Positions 1 to 9,006 of a stretch of DNA of 64,000 bases are shown piece by piece (within the stretch, counting starts at the first letter, position 1; every line of letters starts with the position of its first letter). The stretch is from Deltaproteobacteria bacterium (GTDB taxonomy: Bacteria; Desulfobacterota; Desulfarculia; Adiutricales; Adiutricaceae), in contig JAISMF010000038.1 in assembly GCA_031276865.1 (NCBI GenBank), forward strand, positions 1 to 64,000, given 5' to 3'. The translations under genes were made by a program, and so were the position numbers. The notes under the pieces were generated by a model that saw nothing but the letters and a program-made list of their open reading frames with translations, made no database searches and was not told the DNA's origin.

Positions 1-109
1 TGCCGGAGGCCACCGGGGCGAGGCCTAAGCCGCAGCAGGTGTAGGTTTGGCGGATGAGGAAGTTTTTGAATCCCGGAAGCTTTCTTATCTCGCGGAGTTT
101 GATCTGCAT
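1..109 (-). CDS. Partial hypothetical protein (N-terminal 36 residues)
   Basis: A reading frame starts at ATG 109-107 on the minus strand and runs off the window edge without a stop. The visible peptide is basic at first (MQIKLREIRKLPG) and then contains a Cys-Cys-Gly stretch. The ribosome-binding site is weak (GCGAGA). It is divergent from the VWA cluster, so the 500 bases between them would hold both promoters. No family is recognised and too little is visible to assign a function. Confidence 0.45.
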   Translation of the reverse strand, partial: MQIKLREIRKLPGFKNFLIRQTYTCCGLGLAPVASG

Positions 110-432
110 GTTTTCTCGCAAAAAAGTTAAAGAGCGCGCCTTTTCGACTTCACGCCTTTAAGGAATATGACAAAGGGCGTCCGAACATATCCGGAGGGCT
201 TCGGAGGAGGCGGGGCTTCGGAGCCGCGGCAGTTCCGGCCGCGGGCGTTCTCAAAGGGGGAGATTTTTCACGGGGGGAGTTTTCCAATCTTAAGGCGATC
301 CGGAAAGCGTTCCGGAGCCTCATAAGCGCCGGAGGGTCTGTAACGGTAAAGAAGCGAACTTATCCGTGACAACTTAGGATTGATCAATTACCTCTCCATG
401 GGGCCCGGCGTTAAAGCTCCCTTAAACGGGCC

Positions 433-462
433 TTGACAGAAAGGGCTTTTTAAGCCTAGAAT
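433..462 (+). promoter_or_regulatory. Sigma70-like promoter for the TerY-type cluster
   Basis: The sequence shows a perfect -35 box TTGACA (433-438), an 18-bp spacer and a -10 box TAGAAT (457-462). It points at the VWA gene that starts at 621, giving a leader of about 150 bases that includes the hairpin at 566-600. This is a pattern match only; no start-site data exist. Confidence 0.5.
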
Positions 463-565
463 GTCGGCGTTTGCGACATAATTCGCCAATATGCGCTTCC
501 GCCGCCGGAGCGAAGAGGCGCGGTTGTTTTTAACGCCGCATAATAATCCATAATTCAACCGCTGT

Positions 566-600
566 AAACCCGCTCTCCGGCCCCGCCGGAGAGCGGGTTT
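566..600 (+). promoter_or_regulatory. Perfect 15-bp hairpin in the leader of the VWA cluster
   Basis: Arms 566-580 and 586-600 are perfectly complementary, with a 5-base loop, and the right arm ends in TTT. The hairpin lies between the candidate promoter and the ribosome-binding site of the first VWA gene (GGGGAG at about 611). It could be an attenuator, an mRNA-stabilising element or a terminator for upstream transcription. The T tract is short, so strong termination is doubtful. Confidence 0.5.
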
Positions 601-620
601 GGTAAAAATCGGGGAGTGTC

Positions 621-1262
621 ATGAGAAAACTGCCAGTCTATCTTTTAATCGACGTTTCCGGCTCCATGTACGGGGAACCCATAGAATCGACCAGGCTCGG
701 CATTCAGACGCTGCACAAGTCCCTGCGCCAGGAGCCCCAGGCCATGGAGATGGGCTTCCTCAGCGTCATCACCTTCGAGTCCGTCGTGAAGCAGGCGGTC
801 CCCCTGACCGAAGTGAGCAGGTTCCAACCCCCCGAGCTGGAGGCCTCCGGAGGCACCTCCCTAGGCGAGGCTCTGAAGTTCGTGACCCAATGCGCCCAAA
901 GGGAGGTGCAGACCTCGTCACCGGATCGCAAGGGCGACTTCAAACCCATGGTCTTCATCATGACCGACGGCATGCCCACCGACGACGTCGACTCCGGCTT
1001 ACGGGAGTTCCAGAGCTACAAATGGGGAATCGTGGTGGCCTGCGCCGCGGGTCCCGACGCCGACGTCTCGGTCTTGCAGAAGATAGCCGGCCCCAACGTC
1101 CTCTACATGGCCAACACCGACTCCAACTCGTTTAAGGCCTTCTTCAAATACGTGACCACCAGCATCGTCACCTCCAGTAAAAAGGTCGACGCCGGCTCCC
1201 AGCCGGGGGAGTTGAGCGAGCTTCCCCCGCCGCCGCCGGAGATTTCCTTGGTGAAAATCTAA
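621..1262 (+). CDS. TerY-type von Willebrand factor A (VWA) domain protein
   Basis: A 213-residue VWA protein filling almost the whole chain. The MIDAS metal site is visible: Asp11-x-Ser13-x-Ser15 in DVSGS near the N-terminus, and the late Asp in TDGMPTD at about residue 115. It ends in a Pro-rich tail (PPPPPEI). It resembles TerY and E. coli YegL, which occur beside a PP2C phosphatase and a kinase; both are found just downstream here. VWA proteins of this type are thought to act as metal-dependent protein-binding modules in the cytoplasm. The start is supported by GGGGAG 8 bases upstream. It is first in a six-gene plus-strand series and close in sequence to the next gene, so a tandem duplication is likely. 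Confidence 0.85.
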   Translation: MRKLPVYLLIDVSGSMYGEPIESTRLGIQTLHKSLRQEPQAMEMGFLSVITFESVVKQAVPLTEVSRFQPPELEASGGTSLGEALKFVTQCAQREVQTSSPDRKGDFKPMVFIMTDGMPTDDVDSGLREFQSYKWGIVVACAAGPDADVSVLQKIAGPNVLYMANTDSNSFKAFFKYVTTSIVTSSKKVDAGSQPGELSELPPPPPEISLVKI

Positions 1263-1417
1263 AGGGCGCGTTCTCCAAGGGGTCGAGCCCCTCGAGGGGT
1301 TCCGCTTTTTCCGCTTTCGCGATTATGGTCATAATAGAGCTTTAATCGACACCCTTTGTAACTTTTAAGTCTCATTTATGGCGTTTCGTTTTCCACAACT
1401 TCGACGGTTTAGGTGAC

Positions 1418-2050
1418 ATGAGGCGTCTCCCCATCTATATAATCATAGACACCTCCGGCTCCATGCGGGGGGAGCCCATCGAGTCGGTTAAAACCGGCCT
1501 GAAGGCCCTCCTCTCGGGATTGAGGCGCGATCCACACGCCAGCGAGACGGCGCATCTGTCCATCATCACCTTCGATCTGGAAGCCAGGGTTCTCTTTCCC
1601 CTGACGGCTTTGGAAGACGTGAAGATACCGGAAATCCCCGTTCCCAAGTCCTCCCCCACCAACCTGGGAGCGGCCCTGGAGCTTCTTTTGGAGAGATACC
1701 GCCTGGAGGTGAGGACCTCCTCCTCCACGGTGAAGGGCGACTGGATGCCGGTGGCCGTGGTCATGACCGACGGCTCTCCCTCCGACACTTTGCTCTTCGA
1801 AGAGACGTGCGAAAAAGTCCGCGCTCAGCGTTTCGCCCGCGTAATCGGCTGCGCGGCCGGGCCCAAGGCCAAAACGGAGCCTTTGGGCGGGTTCGCGACC
1901 GACGTGGTGACCTTGGAGAATTTGGACAGCAGCGGTTTTTCTAAATTCTTTCAGTGGGTCTCCCAGTCTTTCAGTCGTCACAGCCTCAACGCCGGTCGGA
2001 GCCAGGAGGCCTTGCCGCCGCCGCCGTCGGAGATTAAATTCGCCGTTTAA
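1418..2050 (+). CDS. TerY-type VWA domain protein, second copy
   Basis: 210 residues, with the same layout as the upstream VWA gene. The N-terminal strand ends in the MIDAS motif DTSGS (Asp11, Ser13, Ser15), a TDGSPSD loop lies near residue 117, and the tail is Pro-rich (PPPPSEI). The 155-base gap from the first copy and the shared tail indicate duplication of a TerY/YegL-like unit. Divergence between the copies suggests each may bind a different partner. The sequence begins MRRLPIY after a GTTTAGGTGAC leader with a weak Shine-Dalgarno site. Function is inferred from family and context: a cytoplasmic MIDAS adaptor for the adjacent phosphatase/kinase pair. Confidence 0.83.
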   Translation: MRRLPIYIIIDTSGSMRGEPIESVKTGLKALLSGLRRDPHASETAHLSIITFDLEARVLFPLTALEDVKIPEIPVPKSSPTNLGAALELLLERYRLEVRTSSSTVKGDWMPVAVVMTDGSPSDTLLFEETCEKVRAQRFARVIGCAAGPKAKTEPLGGFATDVVTLENLDSSGFSKFFQWVSQSFSRHSLNAGRSQEALPPPPSEIKFAV

Positions 2051-2107
2051 AATGGAATCGGTTAAGAATGTCGCCTTAGTTTGTTAGGCGGAAAAAGCGT
2101 TCAATTT

Positions 2108-4651
2108 ATGAATTTTGAGATTAAAAATCCGGATTCTTTAGAGAATATAATTTCGCAATGTGTCAAGTATATTGTTGATATAAATAGAAAATTATCAACA
2201 GATACCCGAAGTATAGTTGATTTACTAGAAAAGTTTAAAAATATAGAACATGGAAATGATACTTCACTTGATAATAATATTAAAAATTTTTTTACTAATT
2301 CGAAATTATTGCTACAACATTTATTAGAAACTATTGAAAATAGACGGATTAATAAATTATATAATAAATGGTTATTTGATAAAGATAATAATATAATAAT
2401 TAGAAATATAATTTTATATTATAAAAGTCTGATAGAATCTGATTTGAAATCTATTATTAAGAATAATATATTACAATTACATAAAATATATGATCATTTA
2501 CTTTTGTATTATGATTATATTATTGATTTAAGGCAAAAATATACTAACAATTCCACGCTTGAAACGATTTCCCGTACCGAGTCGGAAGCGTCGTCGTCCA
2601 TAAGAGAGGGCGGCGCGGCTGCCGCGGACAATGGAAACCGGTTGCCGCCGCCTTTCCCTGATGTGCCGGCCGGCGCCCGGCCTAATAATGTTAAAGAGTC
2701 GTCTCCTCGGTATTCTTCAAACTCCCGCGCGGACGGTAAAAAATCCGATCCTGAATACTTGACCGCCGTCCCGAGCGAAAAGACTGACGCCTCCGCGCCT
2801 GGACCGACAACATCCCCGCCTGAAGGCTGGTTTTCCGAACCCGCGGCCGAGGCGCCGAATGACGTCCGACAAACCGAGGCCAAGCGTACGCCATTTGTGG
2901 CAGAAAAGTTGGAAACCGCCGACTCACGGGACGGAAAAACATCGTATTTCTCTTCAAAGACAATAGCCGACGCGGGAGAGAAGGCGCGTAATTCCACTTA
3001 CTCCCTAAAGCCGGAAGAATCACGAGGGAGTGAAAATACAGGGTGTTTCCCGGCTGAAAATCAAGGTTACGGAGAATATTCCGGCGATCATGGTACCGAG
3101 ATAAAAGTCACGGTAACGTTAATTAAAGGTCAGGACGCTCCGGCTGAAACGATAGCGCCAAAAATACCGGCGCCTTACTCCGAGGAAAAATATTATCCGG
3201 ATATCTTGAAAAATGAAATGACCGAATTGAGTAACGAATATCCGGTTATTTTACTTAAATTATTGTTGTCAAAAAATATTAATCTGCGGATAATCGAAAA
3301 TAATACGAGAATAATTCAATCTAAAGTTATGAATAACGGTAAATACAAGGAAAAATACAGTGATAAATTTACCGTAGTCATTGATAAATGCACAGAATTA
3401 ATTGAATTCCAGTCGAACGCGTTTTTAAAAGAAAATCTTGGTTTATCATTGAAAGCCGACAAAACAGACATAACTATCGAAGGAACACCCAAAGAAGGTT
3501 ATGACGGTAAACTGATTTTTAAACTTTTTTTTATAATTCCCGCTAACGATGATAATTTTTACCACATTGAAAGAGTAATAGAAAATGAATTATATATCGC
3601 GTCAGATCCTAGATCGATGTGGAAAAATCTTAAAGTTTCAGATGAGGAGTTTGACGGCTATCCTACAAATGATGAAGAAAGCGATGAACACTTAATAGAG
3701 CCCATTAATAAAGTTCTAATCGCCGCCAGCGTCCGTGGACGTTCGCACGCGCATTCCGGTAAACCTAGAGATGACAACTTTTATTACGCATGTAACCCGA
3801 CAACGGGATGGAACGTTTTGGCGGTGGCGGACGGCGCCGGAAGCGCCCGGTATTCCAGGAAAGGATCGGATATCGCCTGTAAGAAAAGCGTTGAATATTT
3901 TATAAATCTCACGCTCAAAGATGATTTCAACAACAAATTCTATGACGAGAAAATCATCGAGTTGAAAAAAGAGTTTGAGCGAAAGATGAAATATAACGTT
4001 TCAAATTCAGAACCGAATGCGAATCTGAAAGAGATTGAAAAAGACTTAAGTAACAACATCATCTACAATATAATACGGAAAACTTATAGCGATATTTATG
4101 AAGAGGCCAAAGAAAAGGCGGAGATTAGCTTTAAAACAGTGACGATTAACGACTATAACACCACGCTGTTGTTTATAGCCTTTAAAAAGTTTTATTTCGG
4201 TTATTTTTTCGTCTCTTTCTGGATAGGAGACGGAGCTCTTGTGTTATACAATTGGAACAAAACAGGTAAAATAATTCTTCTTGGTGTTCCCGACTCCGGC
4301 GAATTCGCTGGTCAAACCAGGTTTTTGACGATGAAGTCGGAAATGGAACCCGAAAAATTACAAAACAGAATTAAATTCAGTTTCGCGAACGACTTCGAGT
4401 CCATAATAATGATGACCGATGGGGTGTCCGATGCTTATTTTCAGTCGGAAAAATGTCTTGAAGATGAGTCCGAGTGGAGGGATTTCTGGACTAGGATTTT
4501 AAAGAATGGAGACGGAGAAAACAAAGGATGTCCGGAAATCTTCGATTCTTCCGCCGATCTAAAATCAAAAAGTAAAAGTCTTAGAAATTTTCTTGAATTC
4601 TGGTCGGTGGGCAACCATGACGATCGCACCATGCTCATTGTGAAAGATTAA
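2108..4651 (+). CDS. PP2C-family Ser/Thr phosphatase with long AT-rich N-terminal extension
   Basis: About 847 residues. The C-terminal part, roughly residues 538-847, is a PP2C domain: an RDDNFYY segment, the metal-binding VADGAGSA motif, a second Asp in TDGVSDAY and a terminal NHDDRTML, which together hold the usual metal-binding aspartates. It resembles the phosphatase of the TerY-P triad and E. coli YegK. The first 145 residues are Asn/Ile/Lys-rich, helical in character and encoded by extremely AT-rich DNA; a Pro/Ser/Ala-rich, GC-rich linker (about 145-330) follows. An upstream in-frame TTG at 2081 is possible, but ATG 2108 is preferred. The stop lies 15 bases before the kinase gene, so they are probably co-transcribed. 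It likely removes phosphates placed by that kinase. The role of the N-terminal region is unknown. Confidence 0.85.
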   Translation: MNFEIKNPDSLENIISQCVKYIVDINRKLSTDTRSIVDLLEKFKNIEHGNDTSLDNNIKNFFTNSKLLLQHLLETIENRRINKLYNKWLFDKDNNIIIRNIILYYKSLIESDLKSIIKNNILQLHKIYDHLLLYYDYIIDLRQKYTNNSTLETISRTESEASSSIREGGAAAADNGNRLPPPFPDVPAGARPNNVKESSPRYSSNSRADGKKSDPEYLTAVPSEKTDASAPGPTTSPPEGWFSEPAAEAPNDVRQTEAKRTPFVAEKLETADSRDGKTSYFSSKTIADAGEKARNSTYSLKPEESRGSENTGCFPAENQGYGEYSGDHGTEIKVTVTLIKGQDAPAETIAPKIPAPYSEEKYYPDILKNEMTELSNEYPVILLKLLLSKNINLRIIENNTRIIQSKVMNNGKYKEKYSDKFTVVIDKCTELIEFQSNAFLKENLGLSLKADKTDITIEGTPKEGYDGKLIFKLFFIIPANDDNFYHIERVIENELYIASDPRSMWKNLKVSDEEFDGYPTNDEESDEHLIEPINKVLIAASVRGRSHAHSGKPRDDNFYYACNPTTGWNVLAVADGAGSARYSRKGSDIACKKSVEYFINLTLKDDFNNKFYDEKIIELKKEFERKMKYNVSNSEPNANLKEIEKDLSNNIIYNIIRKTYSDIYEEAKEKAEISFKTVTINDYNTTLLFIAFKKFYFGYFFVSFWIGDGALVLYNWNKTGKIILLGVPDSGEFAGQTRFLTMKSEMEPEKLQNRIKFSFANDFESIIMMTDGVSDAYFQSEKCLEDESEWRDFWTRILKNGDGENKGCPEIFDSSADLKSKSKSLRNFLEFWSVGNHDDRTMLIVKD

Positions 4652-4666
4652 ACACCCGGAAAAACC

Positions 4667-6166
4667 ATGTCTATTGTCAGATTAACAGCGAATGACGGAT
4701 CGATAGTCGAGTTCGATGATTGCGGCGGATCTCCTCCCAAGCAGGGAGGCGTTAAAGATGTCTATTTCACCACCGATAACAAACACGCCGTGGCCTTTTT
4801 CAGAGACAAACTGGATGCGGTAGCGCTTGATCGTATCGATCGACTTGTCAATAAATACAGAAAGACCATTTTTGATCAGCCCGAAGGTGATTTCTGGAAA
4901 GACATATTCTGCTGGCCCGAAAAGATAGTGACCAATAACGGCAAAACCGGCATAGTTATACCGTTTTACGATAAAAAATTCTTCTTTAAAGAAACGGGAA
5001 AAGATGAAGATTTCTTGGGCGGCGCCGAAAAAGAAGGGAAATGGTTCACCTCGGCTAAGAATTTCAACCTTTTCGTGCCTCCCGATGAAAGAGGCAATCT
5101 CTTAAGCTATCTTTCCATCTGCCTGAATTTAAGCAGAGGCGTCAAAAAATTGCACATGTGCGGACTCGCCCACTCCGATCTTTCGTATAAAAATTGCCTA
5201 GTCGACCCTCTGACCGGTTCCGCCTGCATAATAGATATCGACGGCCTGGTCGTTCCAGGCCTTTTTCCTCCCGATGTGATCGGCACCCGTGATTTTATCG
5301 CTCCCGAAGTTGTCGCGACCATGTTTCTTTCCAAGGAGTTTCAGAAACTTCCCTGCCGGGAAACCGATCAGCACGCTCTATCGGTTCTAATTTACGAGTA
5401 TTTTTTCCACCGTCACCCTCTGGATGGAGACAAGATCCACGATCCCGACCCTGACAAGCAGGAGCACCTTGAAATGGGGGAAAAGGCTCTTTTTATAGAA
5501 AATCCCCATGACGCTTCCAATCGAAGAAGCGTTAAACCTGATGACCAGGATTTTCTCCCTTGGATCGACACGGAAAAACTTCCATACACCATCGCCGGAC
5601 CGTATCTGAAAGAGCTTTTCGACAAGGCCTTTATAACCGGACTTCACAACCCGGCGGAGAGACCGACCGCCGATGACTGGGACGTGGCTCTCGTTAAAAC
5701 GAGAGATCTTTTAGTGCCTTGCTCCAATAAGAAATGTTCCATGAAATGGTTTATTTTCGGAAACGCCCCTAAACCGCGTTGCCCCTACTGCGGTTCGCCT
5801 TACAAAGAATCTCTTCCCATGCTTGATTTCTATTCTAAAAGCTTTAACGATAGATATCTAAGAGAAACGCACCGTTTAATGGTGTATAATAACCAGCACC
5901 TCTACCAGTGGCACGTCGACAAGTCGGTTTTTCCAAACGAGAAGCTTGACGAGCGGGATAAAAAGTCATGCGGATATTTCACTCAGCGTAAGAATAAATG
6001 GTACTTCGTGAATATGAGTCTTCCCGCGCTCGCCATTGTTGAAGACGATAAAATTACGCCCGTTTCTTTAAACGACCAAGTAGAGTTGAAGGAAGCCCTT
6101 GTATTAAGACTTTCCGACGCCGACACCGGACGCCTCGCCCGCGTCATGTTTTCCAACACCGGTTGA
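4667..6166 (+). CDS. TerY-triad-type protein kinase with C-terminal zinc ribbon
   Basis: 499 residues. The kinase-like domain spans about residues 20-330. The catalytic loop reads HSDLSYKN at about residue 168 (catalytic Asp and downstream Asn present) and the metal loop is DIDG in place of DFG, followed by GTRDFIAPE as the APE-like segment. In the N-lobe no lysine is seen in the usual VAIK place; the sequence there is HAVAFF. A four-cysteine zinc ribbon follows (CSNKKC at about 351, CPYC at about 372), then about 120 residues of unknown fold. It resembles E. coli YegI and the kinase of TerY-P triads. It sits 15 bases after the PP2C gene and probably opposes it. A paralogue with damaged catalytic residues follows. 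Confidence 0.82.
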   Translation: MSIVRLTANDGSIVEFDDCGGSPPKQGGVKDVYFTTDNKHAVAFFRDKLDAVALDRIDRLVNKYRKTIFDQPEGDFWKDIFCWPEKIVTNNGKTGIVIPFYDKKFFFKETGKDEDFLGGAEKEGKWFTSAKNFNLFVPPDERGNLLSYLSICLNLSRGVKKLHMCGLAHSDLSYKNCLVDPLTGSACIIDIDGLVVPGLFPPDVIGTRDFIAPEVVATMFLSKEFQKLPCRETDQHALSVLIYEYFFHRHPLDGDKIHDPDPDKQEHLEMGEKALFIENPHDASNRRSVKPDDQDFLPWIDTEKLPYTIAGPYLKELFDKAFITGLHNPAERPTADDWDVALVKTRDLLVPCSNKKCSMKWFIFGNAPKPRCPYCGSPYKESLPMLDFYSKSFNDRYLRETHRLMVYNNQHLYQWHVDKSVFPNEKLDERDKKSCGYFTQRKNKWYFVNMSLPALAIVEDDKITPVSLNDQVELKEALVLRLSDADTGRLARVMFSNTG

Positions 6167-6233
6167 TAATTTTTACCTTTTTTAAGTTTTGTCTTTGTTG
6201 TACATTTTACATATTATTTTTTAGGATTACGGT

Positions 6234-7724
6234 ATGACAATCGAACGCATGGAAGATGTCCATGGTGAAGAATTTAAATTCGACAAATCCAATATTCCCA
6301 TGCGCGGGCACGGAACCACCGTCTATCTAACCACTGACAAACAACACGCCGTATCGTTTTTTTCCGAAGAAATGAAAAAAAATATCAATGTCACACGTTT
6401 AAAAAATATTGTATTCGCTTATCGTGATAAAATATTTAAAGCGCCTGGCGGAGACTTTTTTAAACAGATTTTTTCCTGGCCGGAGTTTCTGATAAACGAA
6501 AATAACGTTTTGGCCACGGTCTCTCCCGTTTATCCTTCATGCTTTTTCTTCGAAGACGATCCTTCGAATATGCGGAAGTCCGTTTGTTCCGGCGCCTTAA
6601 AGGAACCCCACTGGTTCGCGTCCGCGGTGAATTTCAAAAATTACGTCCCTCTCAAAGAGAGGGGAACCCTGCTCGGATATTTAAACGTCTGTTTAAACTT
6701 AAGCCGCGGCGTCAAAAAACTCCACCAATTCGATTTGATCCCGGGCGATCTCTCGTTTGGATCCTTTTTAATGGATCCCTCGAACGGAAGCGTCATTATC
6801 CGTAAAATTGCCCATCTCGCGACGAAAGAATTCCCTCTATACCATATCCAGGAAGATCCGGAATTCGCCGCGCCCGAGAGGCTGAAAAGCCTTCAAGCCG
6901 ACGACAGCTCGACTCCGCGGACTAAAGAGCACGACCGTCATTCCCTTTCAACTTTGATCTATCATGTTTTACTTCGCCGTCATCCCCTTTTGGGATCGCC
7001 AGTCTTTTATCCGGAAGCCGACGGGAACCGTTCGGTTCTTCCCGCGGATAAACCCCTGTTCATCGAAAATCCCGATCATCCCTACAAAAGGCTTGTTTTA
7101 AGCCCCGGCAACGAAAAATACATGCCCTGGATTGACGCCCGCGATCTTCCCTCTTCCGTTTTGGGGCCCCATCTCGGAGCTCTTTTTTTTAGGGCTTTCA
7201 CGGACGGACTCGTCGACCCTAGCCAGCGTCCGGAACCCGGGGACTGGATAGACGCCCTTGTTAAAACCCGCGACATGCTCCATCCCTGCTCCAATCCGGA
7301 GTGCCCAACTGGAAGTTTCGTTTTCAATTTGGAAACCCGGGCCTGCCCCTACTGCGGTGCCAGGGTTGAGGATCCCGTTCCCTATCTTGAATTTCACACT
7401 ATGAGCGGCGACAAATATATTGACGAATCCCGCTCCCTTTTCATCCCCGGAAATCTCTCTCTTTATCCCTGGCACCTGGACAAAAACACCGTTCCCAACG
7501 AATTTCTGCCGCCGGAAAAGACAAAGGCGGCGGGTTATTTCTCCTTTCACAACGGTAAATGGTGTTTCGTGAACCAGACCGTTTCAGACCTTTGCTATTA
7601 TAAAGGAAAGAGCAAACCGCGCTCGGTTCCGATAAATCAAATGGCGGAGCTCGAAGAAGATCTCGTTTTCTTTTCGCCCGCCCAGCCCGTCCCTTATAGG
7701 TTGATAGTCCGCATTTCCTCTTGA
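6234..7724 (+). CDS. Probable pseudokinase paralogue with zinc ribbon
   Basis: 496 residues, collinear with the preceding kinase including the zinc ribbon (CSNPEC at about 352, CPYC at about 370) and the C-terminal region. The catalytic residues are changed. Where the kinase has HSDLSYKN this protein has IPGDLSFGS, so the His and the Mg-binding Asn are lost, and the DID metal motif is replaced by RKI. It therefore probably cannot transfer phosphate. The frame is intact and the rest of the fold is conserved, which argues for a regulatory or scaffolding pseudokinase rather than a decaying gene. The 67-base gap from the active copy suggests tandem duplication followed by specialisation. Confidence 0.8.
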   Translation: MTIERMEDVHGEEFKFDKSNIPMRGHGTTVYLTTDKQHAVSFFSEEMKKNINVTRLKNIVFAYRDKIFKAPGGDFFKQIFSWPEFLINENNVLATVSPVYPSCFFFEDDPSNMRKSVCSGALKEPHWFASAVNFKNYVPLKERGTLLGYLNVCLNLSRGVKKLHQFDLIPGDLSFGSFLMDPSNGSVIIRKIAHLATKEFPLYHIQEDPEFAAPERLKSLQADDSSTPRTKEHDRHSLSTLIYHVLLRRHPLLGSPVFYPEADGNRSVLPADKPLFIENPDHPYKRLVLSPGNEKYMPWIDARDLPSSVLGPHLGALFFRAFTDGLVDPSQRPEPGDWIDALVKTRDMLHPCSNPECPTGSFVFNLETRACPYCGARVEDPVPYLEFHTMSGDKYIDESRSLFIPGNLSLYPWHLDKNTVPNEFLPPEKTKAAGYFSFHNGKWCFVNQTVSDLCYYKGKSKPRSVPINQMAELEEDLVFFSPAQPVPYRLIVRISS

Positions 7725-7752
7725 ATTAGATCTTAAATTAGGTTTTCTAACT

Positions 7753-8766
7753 ATGACCAGACGCCTTCCCGTCTATCTGCTCTTGGACTGTTCCGAATCC
7801 ATGCTGGGAAAACCCTTGGAGGATACCGAAGCCGGCCTCAAGAACATGATCTCCGCCCTCAAGCGGGATCCCCGGGCCATCGAGACGGTCCATCTGTCCG
7901 TCATCGCTTTCGACACCCGCGCCCGGGTCCTGATTCCCTTGACCGAGATAGCCATGGTCCGTCCTCCGTCCCTCCAGGCTCACCCGGGCACGGCTCTCGG
8001 CGAGGCTCTGAACCTTCTTCGGGTATCCATCGTGAAGGACGTGAAAAAGACCGACGCCGTAAGCAAAGGCGATTTTCGGCCTCTGGTTTTCATCCTCACC
8101 GACGGCCGCCCGACAGACGAGTGGGAGGAGGCGGCCGCTCTCCTAAGAAACGTCGAACCGCGGATCGCTTCCGTCTACGCCGTCGGCTGCGGGGACGAGG
8201 CCGATTTCTCAATCATGCGGAAGATAACCCCGAACTGCGTCCACCTGAAAAAACTTTCCGCCTCCTCGATAGCGGAGCTGTTCGTCTGGCTCTCGGCCAG
8301 CGTCAGGGCCGGATCGACCGGCGCCGGCCAGGATTTTCGGGTCGGCCTGGAAAAGCTTCCCCGGGGCGGGACGCTGGCACCGGCGGAAGGGGCGAACCTT
8401 CCGGCGGCCGCCTCCAAGCCCCGCCTCTTTTTCCACGTCCTTTGCCGGGAGCGGAAAAAATACTACATGCTCACCTACAAATACCGTCCCGAACGGAAAA
8501 TCTACCTCCCCGAAGAGCCTTTGCCGCTTCCCGAGGGCTTTTTCAGCGAGGGCGCCGCTCCGGAAGGCCCGGAGGCGGACGTCTCGCGCATGTGGGGGCT
8601 TCCGCCGTGCCCCTTCTGCGGGGCCGCGGCCCTCGGGCGTTGTCCCGGCTGCGGAACCTTGTTCTGTCTGGGAGAGGAAATGAAGGAATGCGCGTGCCCC
8701 GGTTGCGGCGCCGGATTGTCTTTATCGCCGGGCGCCCCTTCCAGCTTTCGAGGGTCGCCCGGCTGA
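7753..8766 (+). CDS. VWA domain protein with C-terminal zinc-ribbon repeats
   Basis: 337 residues. Residues 1-200 form a third VWA domain with the MIDAS motif DCSES (Asp12, Ser14, Ser16) and LTDGRPTD near residue 116. A linker follows, then a C-terminal Cys-rich tail from about residue 280 with CPFC, CPGC and CACPGC pairs that could form one or two zinc ribbons. The next recognised gene is AbiEii-like and on the opposite strand, so this closes the cluster. Because the kinases also carry zinc ribbons, the Zn modules may be shared docking elements (inference). It starts 28 bases after the pseudokinase stop. Its family is TerY-like, but the ribbon fusion distinguishes it from the two shorter VWA genes. 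Confidence 0.8.
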   Translation: MTRRLPVYLLLDCSESMLGKPLEDTEAGLKNMISALKRDPRAIETVHLSVIAFDTRARVLIPLTEIAMVRPPSLQAHPGTALGEALNLLRVSIVKDVKKTDAVSKGDFRPLVFILTDGRPTDEWEEAAALLRNVEPRIASVYAVGCGDEADFSIMRKITPNCVHLKKLSASSIAELFVWLSASVRAGSTGAGQDFRVGLEKLPRGGTLAPAEGANLPAAASKPRLFFHVLCRERKKYYMLTYKYRPERKIYLPEEPLPLPEGFFSEGAAPEGPEADVSRMWGLPPCPFCGAAALGRCPGCGTLFCLGEEMKECACPGCGAGLSLSPGAPSSFRGSPG

Positions 8767-9006
8767 CCTGAAGCGCCTTTCCCCGGTTGCCGCGGTTTTT
8801 CCGGAAGCGGGAAAACCCGGTCCAACCCCGCGGGCGGCCGTGATTGGCGGATAATCGCGGCCCTGATTGACGGATCCGCGGTCCAAGGCTCGAAAGGCGG
8901 CCCGGGAGTCGTCGGACGCCGGGAAGCGGGCTTGGGCCGGTCAAATCCTCCAGGGACCCCGCTTCAAGGCGCGGGCTTTCCCCCGTCGGACGGACGGGAG
9001 GGGGAC

